Source of the DNA: Tunturiibacter gelidiferens
GTDB taxonomy: Bacteria > Acidobacteriota > Terriglobia > Terriglobales > Acidobacteriaceae
DNA length: 64,000 bases
NCBI RefSeq assembly: GCF_014201335.1
Contig: NZ_JACHEB010000009.1
Span: 224,778 to 288,777, forward strand
Direction of reading: 5' to 3'
In this document: piece by piece, positions 1 to 9,909 of the stretch
Numbering within the stretch: position 1 is the stretch's first letter
How the letters are laid out: every line of letters begins with the position of its first letter
Translations under genes and position numbers: made by a program
The notes under the pieces: generated by a model
Told to the model about the DNA's origin: nothing
Seen by the model: only the letters and a program-made list of their open reading frames with translations
Databases searched by the model: none

Positions 1-557
1 ATGATGGAGGGCTTGTTGACGAGCGCTCGGGCTATGGCGACGCGCTGACGTTGGCCGCCGGAGAGCTCGTTGGGCTTGTGCATCATGCGGCTGCCGAGGC
101 CGACGGATTCAAGAACGCTCTTTGCTCGCTCGGTGCGAGCGGCCGCGGGTGTGCCGTTATAGATGAGGGGCAACTCTACGTTGTGAAGCGAGGTGGCGCG
201 GGCGAGGAGGTTGAAGGTCTGGAAGACGAAGCCGATTTCCTTGTTGCGAATGCGGGCGAGCTCGTCGTCGTTTAGCTCGGAGACGTCGTGGCCGTTGAGC
301 CAGTAGCGGCCCTGGGATGGGGAGTCGAGGCAACCGATGAGATTCATCAAGGTTGATTTGCCTGAGCCTGAAGGACCCATGATGGCTACGTACTCATTGT
401 GGCGGATGCGGAGATTGACACCGCGGAGGGCATGCACCTGCTGATCGCCCATCTCGTAGGTCTTCCAGAGATTGTCGGTGACGATGACGTCTCCCGGCGT
501 TGGGCCATGTGCGTTGCTGGTGCTGAGGTTGGATTCGACTGCAGTTTCGATAGCCAT
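1..557 (-). CDS. ABC transporter ATP-binding protein, MacB/LolD type (3' end cut by window)
   Basis: ATPase subunit of an ABC exporter of the MacB/LolD class, which powers efflux or lipoprotein-release permeases in the inner membrane. From the ATG at 557 the reading frame shows Walker A (GPSGSGKST) at residues 61-69, a Q-loop (FVFQTFNLL) and the ABC signature LSGGQRQR at 165-172. It runs off the window just before Walker B, so about 185 residues are visible. It lies 123 bp downstream of a periplasmic adaptor gene on the same strand, the usual MacA-MacB order, so the two are probably one operon with a permease outside the window. Substrate cannot be told from sequence. Confidence 0.93.
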   Translation of the reverse strand, partial: MAIETAVESNLSTSNAHGPTPGDVIVTDNLWKTYEMGDQQVHALRGVNLRIRHNEYVAIMGPSGSGKSTLMNLIGCLDSPSQGRYWLNGHDVSELNDDELARIRNKEIGFVFQTFNLLARATSLHNVELPLIYNGTPAAARTERAKSVLESVGLGSRMMHKPNELSGGQRQRVAIARALVNKPSI

Positions 558-680
558 CCGGTTCTCCGTGCTCTGTGATTCAGGATAGTACGTTTGGGGT
601 GGTGGGATGGTTCCGCGGTATTGAGTCAGTCACTCCGAGAATAACAATTTTAAGGCTTTTCTTCGTGCTTCGATTTTTTC

Positions 681-2081
681 TTACGATTTGTCGGCGTCGG
701 TGGATGCCTCCACGCTGTTGTCTATTTTGACTGCAGTTCCGCTCTTAAGGGTGCGCAGGATTCGATAGCGGCCGGTAACAATTTCGTCGCCGTCTTTGAG
801 GCCACTGAGGACTTCGATGTCAGTGGCTCCTGTAACTCCGGTGGTGATAGGAACGAAGTTGGCGCGAGTCTTTTTGTGGTCGGTCTGGAGCACGTAGACT
901 CCCTGGACTGGTTGGGGCTTGTGTGCGGGAGTGCTGGAAGTCGATGCGGAGACTACGCTTGCCTTGCCTGCGTTCGCTGCGAGTGCTTTTTCGACGGCAG
1001 GGTCCCGCTGAACCAGAGCCTGGATGGGTATGATGAGCGCGTTTGGCTTGTGGGCGGTTGTGATCTTTGCCGTTGCCGAGAGACCGGGCCGTAGTTCGTC
1101 AGTTACTTGATCGAGGGTGACGACGACTTTGAAGTCCTTCGCCTCCTCGGTGCCCGTGGTGCTCTGGCTGGTGGCGACTCCTGTCGTGCGCAGGAGAGCC
1201 TGATCGCCGACCTCGGTGACGTGGCCTTTGAAAACACGGCCGGGCAGAGCGTCGACCGTGACGTCGGCGGTCTGGTTGAGAGAGATGTTGACGATGTCTG
1301 TCTCGTCGACCTTGACTTCGGCAGTGATGACGGACATGTCGGCAAGGGTCATGAGTGTGGACCCCTGGGCATTCTGAATGCCGAGGACGACGGTCTCGCC
1401 TTCGCGGACGGGAACGTTGGTGACGAGGCCATTGAAGGGAGCGCGGCTTACGGTCTTATCGAGGGCATCGAAGTTTGCGCGCTGGCTGGCGACTGCCTGA
1501 TTCATGTGGCCGCGCTGGGAGTCCGTCTGAGCTGTCGCTTGTGCAAGTGCTGCCTGTCGCTGGGCCAAAGTTGCGACCGCCATATCGAATGCGGCTTTCT
1601 TGGCGTCGTAGTCCTGCTTGGCGATCAGCTTTTCGTTGTAGAGGGACTCAGCACGTCCATAGTCGAGTTTTTTCTGTTCGAGGTCGGCCTTCCCCTGGGC
1701 GATGTTGGCCTCGGCGGTTTTCTCTGCAGCGACATAGCTGGTGATATCGGTCTGGGAGGAGGCGATCGTGGCTCGCTGGGCTTCGACAGTGGCCTGGGGT
1801 TGAACGCTCTCGACGGTAGCGAGGGTAGCGCCGGACTTCACATGATCGCCCTCTTTCACGTAGAGGTGGGTGATGCGTCCAAAGGCTGTGGCGCCGATGT
1901 TAACGTAGGTCTTCGGCTTGATCTGGCCGGTACCGTTGACGACGGCGATCAAATCCTGGTGGACGGCTTTGCCAGTGGCCACTTTGGTGACGCTGGCCTG
2001 TCCGTGAAGGATCGTACCCACGACAATGCCTGCCAGAACCAAGACAACAACCACGATCAGGATAATTTTCTTTATGCTCAT
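681..2081 (-). CDS. Efflux transporter periplasmic adaptor subunit (MacA/HlyD family)
   Basis: Membrane-fusion protein that links an inner-membrane exporter to an outer-membrane channel. The 466-residue product has one N-terminal membrane anchor (about residues 5-27), then a biotinyl-lipoyl-like half (YVKEGDHVKSG), a long Ala/Gln-rich coiled-coil hairpin (about 100-200), a second lipoyl half (APFNGLVTNVPVREGE) and a beta-barrel domain (ITAEVKVDETDIVNI). This domain order is that of MacA/HlyD proteins. The ATPase gene follows 123 bp downstream. Three-component antibiotic, peptide or lipid efflux is the likely role; the substrate is unknown. Confidence 0.93.
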   Translation of the reverse strand: MSIKKIILIVVVVLVLAGIVVGTILHGQASVTKVATGKAVHQDLIAVVNGTGQIKPKTYVNIGATAFGRITHLYVKEGDHVKSGATLATVESVQPQATVEAQRATIASSQTDITSYVAAEKTAEANIAQGKADLEQKKLDYGRAESLYNEKLIAKQDYDAKKAAFDMAVATLAQRQAALAQATAQTDSQRGHMNQAVASQRANFDALDKTVSRAPFNGLVTNVPVREGETVVLGIQNAQGSTLMTLADMSVITAEVKVDETDIVNISLNQTADVTVDALPGRVFKGHVTEVGDQALLRTTGVATSQSTTGTEEAKDFKVVVTLDQVTDELRPGLSATAKITTAHKPNALIIPIQALVQRDPAVEKALAANAGKASVVSASTSSTPAHKPQPVQGVYVLQTDHKKTRANFVPITTGVTGATDIEVLSGLKDGDEIVTGRYRILRTLKSGTAVKIDNSVEASTDADKS

Positions 2082-2370
2082 TGCCGCTTTCTATTGCATC
2101 TCCGCGAAGGATCGGAGATGCCTGGGAGTCGGTGCTTGCTAAACGCTAGTACGGAAGCAGAGGAAATTGCGTTCCGTCCTCATTCCAAAAGCTAAGTTGG
2201 ATTACTCTACGAGCAACTGTGCAAAGCCCTGCAACTCTTCGCTAGACGGGACTTGTAGGCTTTCGCGGGAACACGAGCGATGATATCAGGGGAAGCATTG
2301 AGTCTCCTCTTGTAACGGAGATGTAACGGCTCTACAATGTTGGTTGGTAACAGGAGTGCACCCCTTCTCT

Positions 2371-4107
2371 ATGAAAATTTCTCGGCGCTTGGTATCCTGC
2401 ACGACCCTATTGGTGATGATCTTTATGGGGGGGCATGTTTTGGCTGCCCAGGAAGCGACCGGCGGCTCTGACCAGACTGATGGCGTGACCAAGGGTCCGG
2501 TGACGGTGGAGAAGCCAGATCCTTTGAAGCGGCCGCTCAGCGACAAAGAGAAGCGTGACCAGCAGAAGGCGCTGAAGGCGGAGTTAAAGGGCGTCTACAA
2601 GAAGTGGGTGGATGAGGACGTTCGCTGGATTATTACGGATCAGGAGTTGCAGGCGTTCAAGAGCCTGAGCAATGACGAAGAGCGCGACCAGTTCATCGAG
2701 AATTTCTGGCTGCGGCGCAATCCGAATCCAGATTCGCCCGAGAATGAGTTTCGCGAGGAACACTACGCGCGCATTGCATACTCGAATGACCACTTCGCGG
2801 CGGGCAAGCCTGGCTGGAGAACCGATCGCGGTCATATCTACATTGCTTACGGAAAGCCGGACAATATCGATTCGCATCCGAGCGGTGGCAGCTACGACCG
2901 TCCGATGGAAGAGGGTGGTGGAAGTACCTCTACGTTTCCGTTCGAGATTTGGCACTATCGCTATCTGGAGGGTATCGGGGATAACGTCGATATCGAGTTT
3001 GTCGATACCTGCATGTGCGGCGATTACCACATGACGATTGATCGCTCCGAGAAGGACGCGCTCAAGCATGTCCCGGGTGCGGGCCAGACGTTGTATGAGC
3101 AGTCGGGACAGTCGAAGCAGGCAGACCGCTTTTCAGGTGGATTGGAACAACTTGGCGCAGGACCTATGTCCTCCGCGAATCAGAGCAAGCAGTTCGACAG
3201 GCTCGATCGATATGCGAAGTTGATGGCTCCTCCTGAGATCAAGTTCAAGGATCTGGAGTCGTTTATGACGACTTCGAAGATTCTGACCGGACCTCCGTTC
3301 CTGTTTGATGTCCGGACGGACTACGTCAAGGTTACAAACGATACGATTCTGGTGCCAGTGACGCTGCAGATCAGAAACCAAGACATCACGTTCACGAATA
3401 AAGATGGCGTTGCGATGGGTACGGTGAACATCCTAGGGCGTGTCTCGAACCTGAATCACAAGGCGATTCAAACCTTCGAAGATACGGTCAGTGTTCAGGT
3501 GCCGAGTGAACTGCTGGCGCGCAAACGAGCTGATCAGTCGGTCTATTGGAAATCATTGCCGCTGCGTCCCGGTTTGTACAAGGTTGACATTGTGATCAAG
3601 GATGTCAATAATCCTGACCATATCGGAAGATGGCAACGAAGTTTGAACGTCCCGGCCTACGACGATGATCGACTCGCTTCTTCTTCGCTGATTCTGGCAT
3701 CTTCGATGGAGAGAGTCCCGTCGAAAGATATTGGTGCCGGGAATTTTATTATTGGCGATACTCACATTACTCCACGCGTTCCAACTGGAATTGGAGTTCC
3801 TGTGACGTTTCACAGGGGACAGAATCTGAACTTCTGGATGCAGGTGTACAACTTAGGAATTGATGAGAAGAGTAAACAGAATGGCGCGACGATCGAGTAT
3901 GAAATTCTCGACGTAGGGACCAATAAGGCCGTTCTTGAGACGCAGGAGTTGACCTCGAAGACCAACCCCAATGCGGATCAGGTTACGATTGAAAAGAGTT
4001 TGCCGCTGGCAAGTCTTCAGCCTGGCAAGTATCAGGTGAATATCAAAGTGAACGATGGAATCACGAAGCAGCAGATCGCAGAATCTGCGCCGTTTATCGT
4101 AGATTAG
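2371..4107 (+). CDS. GWxTD domain-containing secreted protein
   Basis: Secreted protein of a family abundant in Acidobacteriota, function unknown. The GWxTD motif is present (GWRTDRG) followed by IYIAYGKPD, the hallmark of the domain, in the first third of the protein. A signal peptide with the hydrophobic stretch TTLLVMIFMGGHVLAA follows the ATG at 2371. That start is preferred over an upstream in-frame TTG at 2344 because it begins the leader directly and an AGGAG lies about 14 nt upstream. The C-terminal half is predicted beta-rich. It is divergent from the MacA-type adaptor gene; the 289-bp intergenic space should hold both promoters. Confidence 0.85.
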   Translation: MKISRRLVSCTTLLVMIFMGGHVLAAQEATGGSDQTDGVTKGPVTVEKPDPLKRPLSDKEKRDQQKALKAELKGVYKKWVDEDVRWIITDQELQAFKSLSNDEERDQFIENFWLRRNPNPDSPENEFREEHYARIAYSNDHFAAGKPGWRTDRGHIYIAYGKPDNIDSHPSGGSYDRPMEEGGGSTSTFPFEIWHYRYLEGIGDNVDIEFVDTCMCGDYHMTIDRSEKDALKHVPGAGQTLYEQSGQSKQADRFSGGLEQLGAGPMSSANQSKQFDRLDRYAKLMAPPEIKFKDLESFMTTSKILTGPPFLFDVRTDYVKVTNDTILVPVTLQIRNQDITFTNKDGVAMGTVNILGRVSNLNHKAIQTFEDTVSVQVPSELLARKRADQSVYWKSLPLRPGLYKVDIVIKDVNNPDHIGRWQRSLNVPAYDDDRLASSSLILASSMERVPSKDIGAGNFIIGDTHITPRVPTGIGVPVTFHRGQNLNFWMQVYNLGIDEKSKQNGATIEYEILDVGTNKAVLETQELTSKTNPNADQVTIEKSLPLASLQPGKYQVNIKVNDGITKQQIAESAPFIVD

Positions 4108-4246
4108 ACAGGTGCTTTAGAAGAGTACATGGTTATGCAGACGCCAATTCGCGATAACCAGTCACATCGCACTCTGTAAGACGCCCCTAATTTTCTAGGT
4201 GCGGGATGATTTCGGATAGCCATTCGACGCGCAGGACGGTTTTACT

Positions 4247-5971
4247 GTGCTAGGACCCCAGGGGAAGATCGCGTTTCTGTCGCTGATGCTGCTGATTGCA
4301 GCATCTCGCGTTGCCGTCGCCCAAGGTGCGGCAGTTTCTGGAGTGGTTCGCGATGCGCAGGGTGTGGCGCAACTGGGTGCTCTGGTTCAGGTGATTGCGG
4401 CAGATTCGGCGATGGCTGGAACTGCGTTCACCGATCTTCATGGGCGATACTTCATTGCTCACCTGCTTCCTGGACAATATGAGGTGAGAGCGAGTGCGGC
4501 GCTGTTTGTTCCAGCGATGCGGGGGAATTTGCAGCTCGCGTCCGGAGCTCAGGCGGTTGTCAATCTCACGTTGAGTACGCTGTTCGAGTCGACTGCATGG
4601 CTTCCTGCGGAGCGGCGGAAGGCGGACGAGCCAGGTGACGACTGGAAGTGGACGTTGCGGTCGGTGGCGAATCGTCCGATCCTTCGGTTTGCCGAAGATG
4701 GGGATGTGATTCTGGTCTCTTCGAGTGTTCGGGAGACTCCAAAGCGTGCTGAAAGAGTACGCGCTGAGGTTACGGCTGGTGACGGCGGCTTCGGGAGCAG
4801 CGGGGTTCACAATGTTTTTGGGTTCGATCGAGTGCTCGATGATGGGGCCGGTCTGACGCTGCATGCGGATATTGGGACACAGCCGGGGGCACCTAATGTC
4901 GGTCAGTCTGTTGAGGTTGCGACCGGGTATGGGATGCAGCTGGGGTATGGTGGCGCGGCGCGGACTGTGTTGAGCTACCAGATGCATCCTGAGATGCTGG
5001 CGTCGGATGGGACACCAGGGCTGGGTGTGATGCAGCTTGCAAGTGGGCAGAAGATACAGATTGGGGATTTCGCGGATGTCGAGGCGGGAGGGACGATCTA
5101 TGTGGTTCGGACCTCTGGGTACGCGTCCGGATCGCGCCCGTTCCTGAAGGTTACGGCGCATCCGACCGAGAACTGGAGCGTCGGGTATCGGATGGCGACG
5201 GCGCAAGACCTGCAGTCGTTCTCGGGGCTCGATACGATGCGGCGGGAGTTGCCGGTTGCGACGATTTATCAAGGCAGACTGCAAACCGACGGTGGGTTGC
5301 ACCAGGAGTTGAGTGTTGGCCGGAAGACTGGCCGCGGAATGGTTCAGGTTGCGTATTACGCTGATTCGCTGGATCGGGTCGCTGTCTCAGGTGGTGGTGG
5401 GTTGACTTCGGCAGATATCGCGGCGACGGGGCAGAGTGGCGCGAATGGGATCGTTGCCGATTCAACGACAGGGAACTTCCGGTTTTTGAGTGCTGGGTAT
5501 AAGACTCAGGGTTTGAGTGTCACGATGACCGAGCCGTTGACCACGAATCTGTGGCTTGCGGTCGAGTATGGCACGGGGGCGGGGCTCGCGGCGAAGGATG
5601 GCGTTGTCATGTCGCTTCCGAATGCTGGATCGGATCTGGCGCCAGTGTCTGCGCGGACTGCGACCCTTGCTTTGAAGGGACGGGTTCTGCGCAGTGGGAC
5701 GGCGCTTCGCGCAGCGTATCGCTGGCAGCCGACACGGTTGGTGACGGCTGTGGATCCTTATGCTCCTTTCAGCGATCAGGCGTACCTGAGCTGCTATCTG
5801 CGGCAGTCGTTGCGATTGGGGCGTCTGCTGCCGCCCGGGCTTGAAGCTACAGTTGATATCACGAACCTGCTGGCTCAGGGTTATCGGCCGTTCCTGTCGG
5901 CGGATGGACAGACTCTTTTCCTTGCACAGTCGCCTCGGACGATGCAGGCTGGACTGTCGTTTACCTTCTAA
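4247..5971 (+). CDS. Outer-membrane protein with carboxypeptidase-regulatory-like N-terminus (Oar/TonB-receptor-like, short form)
   Basis: A 574-residue secreted protein starting with GTG. A signal peptide (about residues 8-25) is followed by a carboxypeptidase-regulatory-like beta-sandwich (VSGVVRDAQGVAQLGALVQV ... GRYFIAHLLPGQYEVRASA). The rest is rich in alternating beta strands and ends GLSFTF, a C-terminal aromatic typical of outer-membrane barrels. At about half the length of Oar-type TonB receptors and with no evident plug domain, it may be a reduced relative rather than a transporter. It is encoded 139 bp after the GWxTD gene on the same strand. Confidence 0.7.
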   Translation: MLGPQGKIAFLSLMLLIAASRVAVAQGAAVSGVVRDAQGVAQLGALVQVIAADSAMAGTAFTDLHGRYFIAHLLPGQYEVRASAALFVPAMRGNLQLASGAQAVVNLTLSTLFESTAWLPAERRKADEPGDDWKWTLRSVANRPILRFAEDGDVILVSSSVRETPKRAERVRAEVTAGDGGFGSSGVHNVFGFDRVLDDGAGLTLHADIGTQPGAPNVGQSVEVATGYGMQLGYGGAARTVLSYQMHPEMLASDGTPGLGVMQLASGQKIQIGDFADVEAGGTIYVVRTSGYASGSRPFLKVTAHPTENWSVGYRMATAQDLQSFSGLDTMRRELPVATIYQGRLQTDGGLHQELSVGRKTGRGMVQVAYYADSLDRVAVSGGGGLTSADIAATGQSGANGIVADSTTGNFRFLSAGYKTQGLSVTMTEPLTTNLWLAVEYGTGAGLAAKDGVVMSLPNAGSDLAPVSARTATLALKGRVLRSGTALRAAYRWQPTRLVTAVDPYAPFSDQAYLSCYLRQSLRLGRLLPPGLEATVDITNLLAQGYRPFLSADGQTLFLAQSPRTMQAGLSFTF

Positions 5972-6422
5972 CCGCCCTTCTTTGTCTCCTTTCTCTAGAG
6001 GGGTCCCCCCCCCTATATGCTTCGTGTAAACTCCTTTGAATCAACGACTTGCGAGCGGTAGCATCTCTCAAATTATTCATTCTAAATGGGTTGCGTCCAA
6101 ATTCGTCCAAATAAAGGGTTTATGGCTTCGTTATAAGCCTTACAAAGCAAAGGCCCCGGTGGGTTCCGGGGCTTTCGTTCTCTGTCTATCCAGTATAGCG
6201 AATCGTGCATAACTCATACGCCACGCGAATCTTCAGGATTGGCGAGGGTTTTATGCGATTGGGGGCTTGACAAGATTTTCGGGCGGGCTGAATCGAGCGT
6301 CTACGAAACTCTCGGCGGCCAATCTGACGAGATGGCAACTCGTCGATACTTTTCCAAAACCTCGTAAATGAATCAAGATTCCGCAACTATGTTGAAATGA
6401 GTGACGTCTCACCGGGTATCCA
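5972..6422. other. Intergenic region, 451 bp
   Basis: No coding frame of credible quality. It holds a run of nine C just after the barrel gene (6005-6013) and a terminator-like hairpin at 6149-6175, described separately. The last 200 bp should carry the promoter of the VWA gene, but no clear -35/-10 pair was identified. Confidence 0.6.
6149..6175 (+). terminator. Rho-independent terminator candidate
   Basis: Inverted repeat GCCCCGG / CCGGGGC (6153-6159 and 6166-6172) with a 6-nt loop, flanked by AAAG on the 5' side and a short CTTTCGTT tract on the 3' side. It lies between the Oar-like gene and the VWA gene. The T tract is weak, so termination efficiency is uncertain. Confidence 0.55.
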
Positions 6423-8285
6423 ATGTCGCTCCGTCTTACATTGTTCGCAATACTCCTCGCTGTAACCTTTCAACCGGCTCTGTCCCAAACATCTACGCCT
6501 TCGTTGAAGGCCCGAACACAACTCGTCATCGTGGACGTGGTAGTCACAGACAACAAACAGAACCCTGTTCACAATCTCACCGCCTCGGATTTCACCGTGC
6601 TTGAGAACAACGTTCCCGAGCACATCAAGAGCTTCGAGGAGCACTCGACCGCAAATGCCGCCAAGTCCGAGCCACCCCTCGTTCTACCACCCGGCAACTT
6701 CACCAACTACACAAACGTCCCTGCCGATGCCCCCCTCAACATCCTCCTCCTCGACACTCTAAACACACCCAACGACGCCCAGATTTATGTCCGCAATCAG
6801 ATTCGCCTTTTCCTCAAAAGATCTCCGCCGAACGTCCCCCTGGCAATCTTCGGTCTCAGCACACACCTCTGGCTTTTGCAGCCGTTCACCGCAGATCCCC
6901 GCCTGCTTCAGGCCGCGGTTGATCACAAGACTCCGAGGACCTCTCCGCTGATGGACAACGCAGCCACGGGCGATAAATCCGACACCTTCTCTCTAGAGAT
7001 GTCGATAGCGCATACGCCTCCGTATATCGTCCAACGCATGCAGCAGTTCGAAGCCGAGCAGACCTCCGATAACCTCCAACTCCGGACGCGATACACACTC
7101 AACGCTCTGAATCAGATGGCACGCTACCTCGCCGGTCTACCTGGGAGAAAAAATCTCATCTGGTTCTCCGGCTCGTTTCCCATCAGTATCCTGCCCGACG
7201 ACAATATCCTCAACCCCTTCGCGATTACCGCAGACTCCTCGGATGAATTTCGCCAGACTACGGACCTGCTCGCCAGGAGCCAGGTTGCTGTCTATCCGAT
7301 CGACGCTCGCGGCCTCGCTGGCCCGTCCGTGTACTCCGTCGAAAGCTCAGGCGTGCAGTACGACCCCAAGCTCGACCCCAATGGAGGTCGCAACCAGGAC
7401 GTCTTTACGAACCATCTCAACGATTCCATTCGTCAGAACGCCGACGACAACTCCACTATGCTCCAGATGGCCGAACAAACCGGTGGCCATGCCTATATCA
7501 ACACCAACGGTCTCGCAGATGCTGTCGCTCGGTCCATCGAAGCCGGATCCAACTACTACACCCTCACTTACACCCCAACCGACACCACCAACGACGGTAA
7601 ATTTCGCAGAATCCAGCTCAAACTTCGACGCGACGGATACACACTCGCATACCGTCGCGGCTACTACGCCGATGCTCCCGCTCACGCCCCCGCTCCTGCG
7701 CCGGTCACAGTCTCCAACGCCGCTCTTCACTTCGTCCCACTCGCAGCCGTGCCTACGGCCCCCCTAGCCGACCCCATGCGCAACGCGATGATCTTCGGCT
7801 CTCCCGCCCCAACCCAGATCACCCTCAAGGTCCTCGTCGTTCCCGCTGCCGGCCATCCGGAGGACAGCCTCGCTCCGGGTAATATTGCCTCCAGAAACAT
7901 CACCGGCCCGTACCGCCGTTATGACGTCACCATCGCCGCGGATCCCAGCGCGATCGTCTTCACCCCGGCTGCCGACGGCAACCATCACGCCAGCCTCCTC
8001 TTCCGCACCTATGTCTATTCGAGAGACGGCAGGCTCATCAACGCCTCCAACAGGATCGACGATTCAGACCTCACGCCTGCACTCTACCATCGCGCCCTTC
8101 ACACTGGTCTCTTCTTCCATCAGGAGATCAGTGTGCCTGTCAAAGGAGAGTTCTACCTCCGTATCGGAGTCCACGACGATGTCGCTGATCACGACGGTGC
8201 TGTCGAAATCCCCGTCGACAGCGTTAAAGATCTGCCGCCTCTTACTTCGCCACCAGTTACACAACCGCTGGCACGACGGCACTGA
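6423..8285 (+). CDS. VWFA-related domain-containing secreted protein
   Basis: A 620-residue secreted protein of the VWFA-related family common in Acidobacteria. The signal peptide (about residues 1-21, ending PALSQ) is followed by a short beta domain (VIVDVVVTDNKQNPV, LTASDFTVLENN) that marks the family. The VWA core starts near LNILLLDTLNTPND, where the classical DxSxS metal site is degenerate. It also contains GRKNLIWFSGSFP and YPIDARGLAG, typical inner strands, and ends with a C-terminal beta region. Function unknown; adhesion or envelope roles are only guesses. Confidence 0.85.
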   Translation: MSLRLTLFAILLAVTFQPALSQTSTPSLKARTQLVIVDVVVTDNKQNPVHNLTASDFTVLENNVPEHIKSFEEHSTANAAKSEPPLVLPPGNFTNYTNVPADAPLNILLLDTLNTPNDAQIYVRNQIRLFLKRSPPNVPLAIFGLSTHLWLLQPFTADPRLLQAAVDHKTPRTSPLMDNAATGDKSDTFSLEMSIAHTPPYIVQRMQQFEAEQTSDNLQLRTRYTLNALNQMARYLAGLPGRKNLIWFSGSFPISILPDDNILNPFAITADSSDEFRQTTDLLARSQVAVYPIDARGLAGPSVYSVESSGVQYDPKLDPNGGRNQDVFTNHLNDSIRQNADDNSTMLQMAEQTGGHAYINTNGLADAVARSIEAGSNYYTLTYTPTDTTNDGKFRRIQLKLRRDGYTLAYRRGYYADAPAHAPAPAPVTVSNAALHFVPLAAVPTAPLADPMRNAMIFGSPAPTQITLKVLVVPAAGHPEDSLAPGNIASRNITGPYRRYDVTIAADPSAIVFTPAADGNHHASLLFRTYVYSRDGRLINASNRIDDSDLTPALYHRALHTGLFFHQEISVPVKGEFYLRIGVHDDVADHDGAVEIPVDSVKDLPPLTSPPVTQPLARRH

Positions 8286-8389
8286 AGGGCTCTCCTATGC
8301 ATAAGCAAGTTCCCCTCAAGACCATCACAGATGTGGATTGGTAATGCCACTTCCTCTAGAGTGCTGGAGGCGGATCGTGCAGTCCTCTT

Positions 8390-8914
8390 TTAGAAGTGGC
8401 AGTTTTGTGGGGGTGGGGCGTCGATGCGGCGTTCAGTGCCCTGGGGGATTAGTTGGAGGGCGATGGTACTGGCCTGGACGGTGCTTTCGTTTCGGATGAG
8501 GTGGATGTGGTCTCCGCCGTGATCGACGAATCCCATGCCCTGGGTGTAGATGTGGGGTCTGCACTCGGGGTCGTCGCTTCCGTATTCGGTCACGGTTCCT
8601 TCTGTGACGATGATCAGGCTGTGGCCGGGGTGGGTGTGCCAGCCGGTGGTTCCTCCGGGTTGCCAGATGTTGTTCTGGATGTATAGGTCGGACGGGCCTT
8701 TGGTCTGCTGGAGAGACGTCCAGAGTTGTTCGTTCCTCTCTTTCGCCGGCCCGCGCGGAAAGTAGCCGGAGACGTTGATTTCGCCGAAGCGTCCTACGGC
8801 GAGCAAGGTGCTTTTGTATCCCTCAGGCGTTGTTGCCGGAACGCTTAGAGGTTGAGAGAGAACCAGGGCGATGACGGCAGTCAAAAACAGCAGATGTTGG
8901 AGTCTCCTTGGCAT
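8390..8914 (-). CDS. Secreted cupin-domain protein
   Basis: Small single-cupin protein, probably exported. The ATG at 8914 is chosen because GAGGAAG lies 8 nt upstream and a signal peptide follows immediately (LLFLTAVIALVLS); a longer frame to 9004 has no such support. Cupin metal-ligand motifs are visible: GGTTGWHTHPGHSLIIVTEG (motif 1, with HTHPGH) and VDHGGDHIHLIRN (motif 2). The substrate is unknown. It could be a metal-dependent oxygenase, an isomerase or a binding protein. Confidence 0.8.
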   Translation of the reverse strand: MPRRLQHLLFLTAVIALVLSQPLSVPATTPEGYKSTLLAVGRFGEINVSGYFPRGPAKERNEQLWTSLQQTKGPSDLYIQNNIWQPGGTTGWHTHPGHSLIIVTEGTVTEYGSDDPECRPHIYTQGMGFVDHGGDHIHLIRNESTVQASTIALQLIPQGTERRIDAPPPQNCHF

Positions 8915-9091
8915 GCAGACTTCCTCGTTTTTTAATTGTCGTGCGGAGTGCGCGTACGCATATCGCACGCTGGCGGTCGTCTTCCAGTTCGTGCGGTAGT
9001 TCAAACGGCAAGTTCAAGCGGCAAGGCGGAGACCTGAGCTGAGTGCAGGAGTCCGCCTGGCTGGTCTTTGGTTGACGCAGGGCTGACGGAG

Positions 9092-9715
9092 TTATCGATC
9101 TTTTCCGATTGTGTCGCTTGCCGGTTTACGTACGACGCCGTGGATTGCCTGCGGTCCGAAGTGCATCGTCGCAGGGCCACCGAAGACCATCGTGATGTTC
9201 GAATTGGTGACCGAGAACTTGATATCGTCTCCGCCGGTAATGCAGACCTGGAGTGTCGAGGTAGGAGGATCCGTCTCGAAGGCGCCGTTGCTTCCATTCC
9301 CAGTCGCCAGACTGACTGTGCCATTCAACTGAAAACCCTGGAGTGTGGGGGTGCCCCATGGGGGGCAGCCGGTCATGTCCCATTTGATCCTCATGTTGGT
9401 TAGCTTGATGTGGTGGGTGTGAGGGTTCACGAGGGGCTGCGTGGGGTCTACTGCACCTGCCGCAGTTCTTCCATAGCTGGACATGGTCATGTCGGCTATG
9501 AAGTCGGCTGATGCCCACTCCGGATGGATGTCCATGGACCATTGACCGTGCATCTCATACGGGCTGCCTTTGACGGTCGCGAGCTGAGGGGTGTAGTCGT
9601 TGATGAGGCCGCTGAGGTGCTGTGGCGAGCGTCCTTGGGCCAAAGCACAGGTGCCTGAGACCAGCAGAAGCAACGAGAGCACACGCGCCGCCGAAGTTGG
9701 GGTTTTGCTTTTCAT
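9092..9715 (-). CDS. Secreted protein of unknown function
   Basis: About 207 residues from the ATG at 9715, which has AGGAG 8 nt upstream and starts a signal peptide (LSLLLLVSGTCALAQG). The mature part has His-rich stretches (HGQWSMDIHPEW, NPHTHHIKLTNM) and a pair of cysteines (GCPPWG, CITGG), with many predicted strands. No family recognised with certainty. Its promoter faces the HTH/PD40 regulator gene across a 194-bp intergenic region, so that protein may regulate it. Confidence 0.7.
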   Translation of the reverse strand: MKSKTPTSAARVLSLLLLVSGTCALAQGRSPQHLSGLINDYTPQLATVKGSPYEMHGQWSMDIHPEWASADFIADMTMSSYGRTAAGAVDPTQPLVNPHTHHIKLTNMRIKWDMTGCPPWGTPTLQGFQLNGTVSLATGNGSNGAFETDPPTSTLQVCITGGDDIKFSVTNSNITMVFGGPATMHFGPQAIHGVVRKPASDTIGKDR

Positions 9716-9909
9716 GAGAGAACTCCTGTTTGCGATTTCGAGATTGATTTGGGATACACGGATACCCTCTGACACGTTGGGGAGGAGTTCAAGCAGTAAG
9801 GCGCGGAAGTGCTTTGGTTCTGCGATTTGCTGCTGAATGCGGCTGTTTGCCGTGCCTTTGCGGGGCGGGGGTACAATTTGTCACGAGTGCGGATCGACCA
9901 GGAGACGCA

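Noticed and set aside
1107..2195. 362-codon plus-strand ORF opposite the adaptor gene
   Set aside because: Antisense shadow of the well-supported MacA-like gene.
4250..5302. 350-codon minus-strand ORF inside the Oar-like gene
   Set aside because: Shadow of the GC-rich coding frame on the other strand; composition is Arg/Pro/His-rich with no features.
6060..6175. tRNA or structured RNA before the VWA gene
   Set aside because: The only stable structure is the terminator-like hairpin; no cloverleaf could be drawn.
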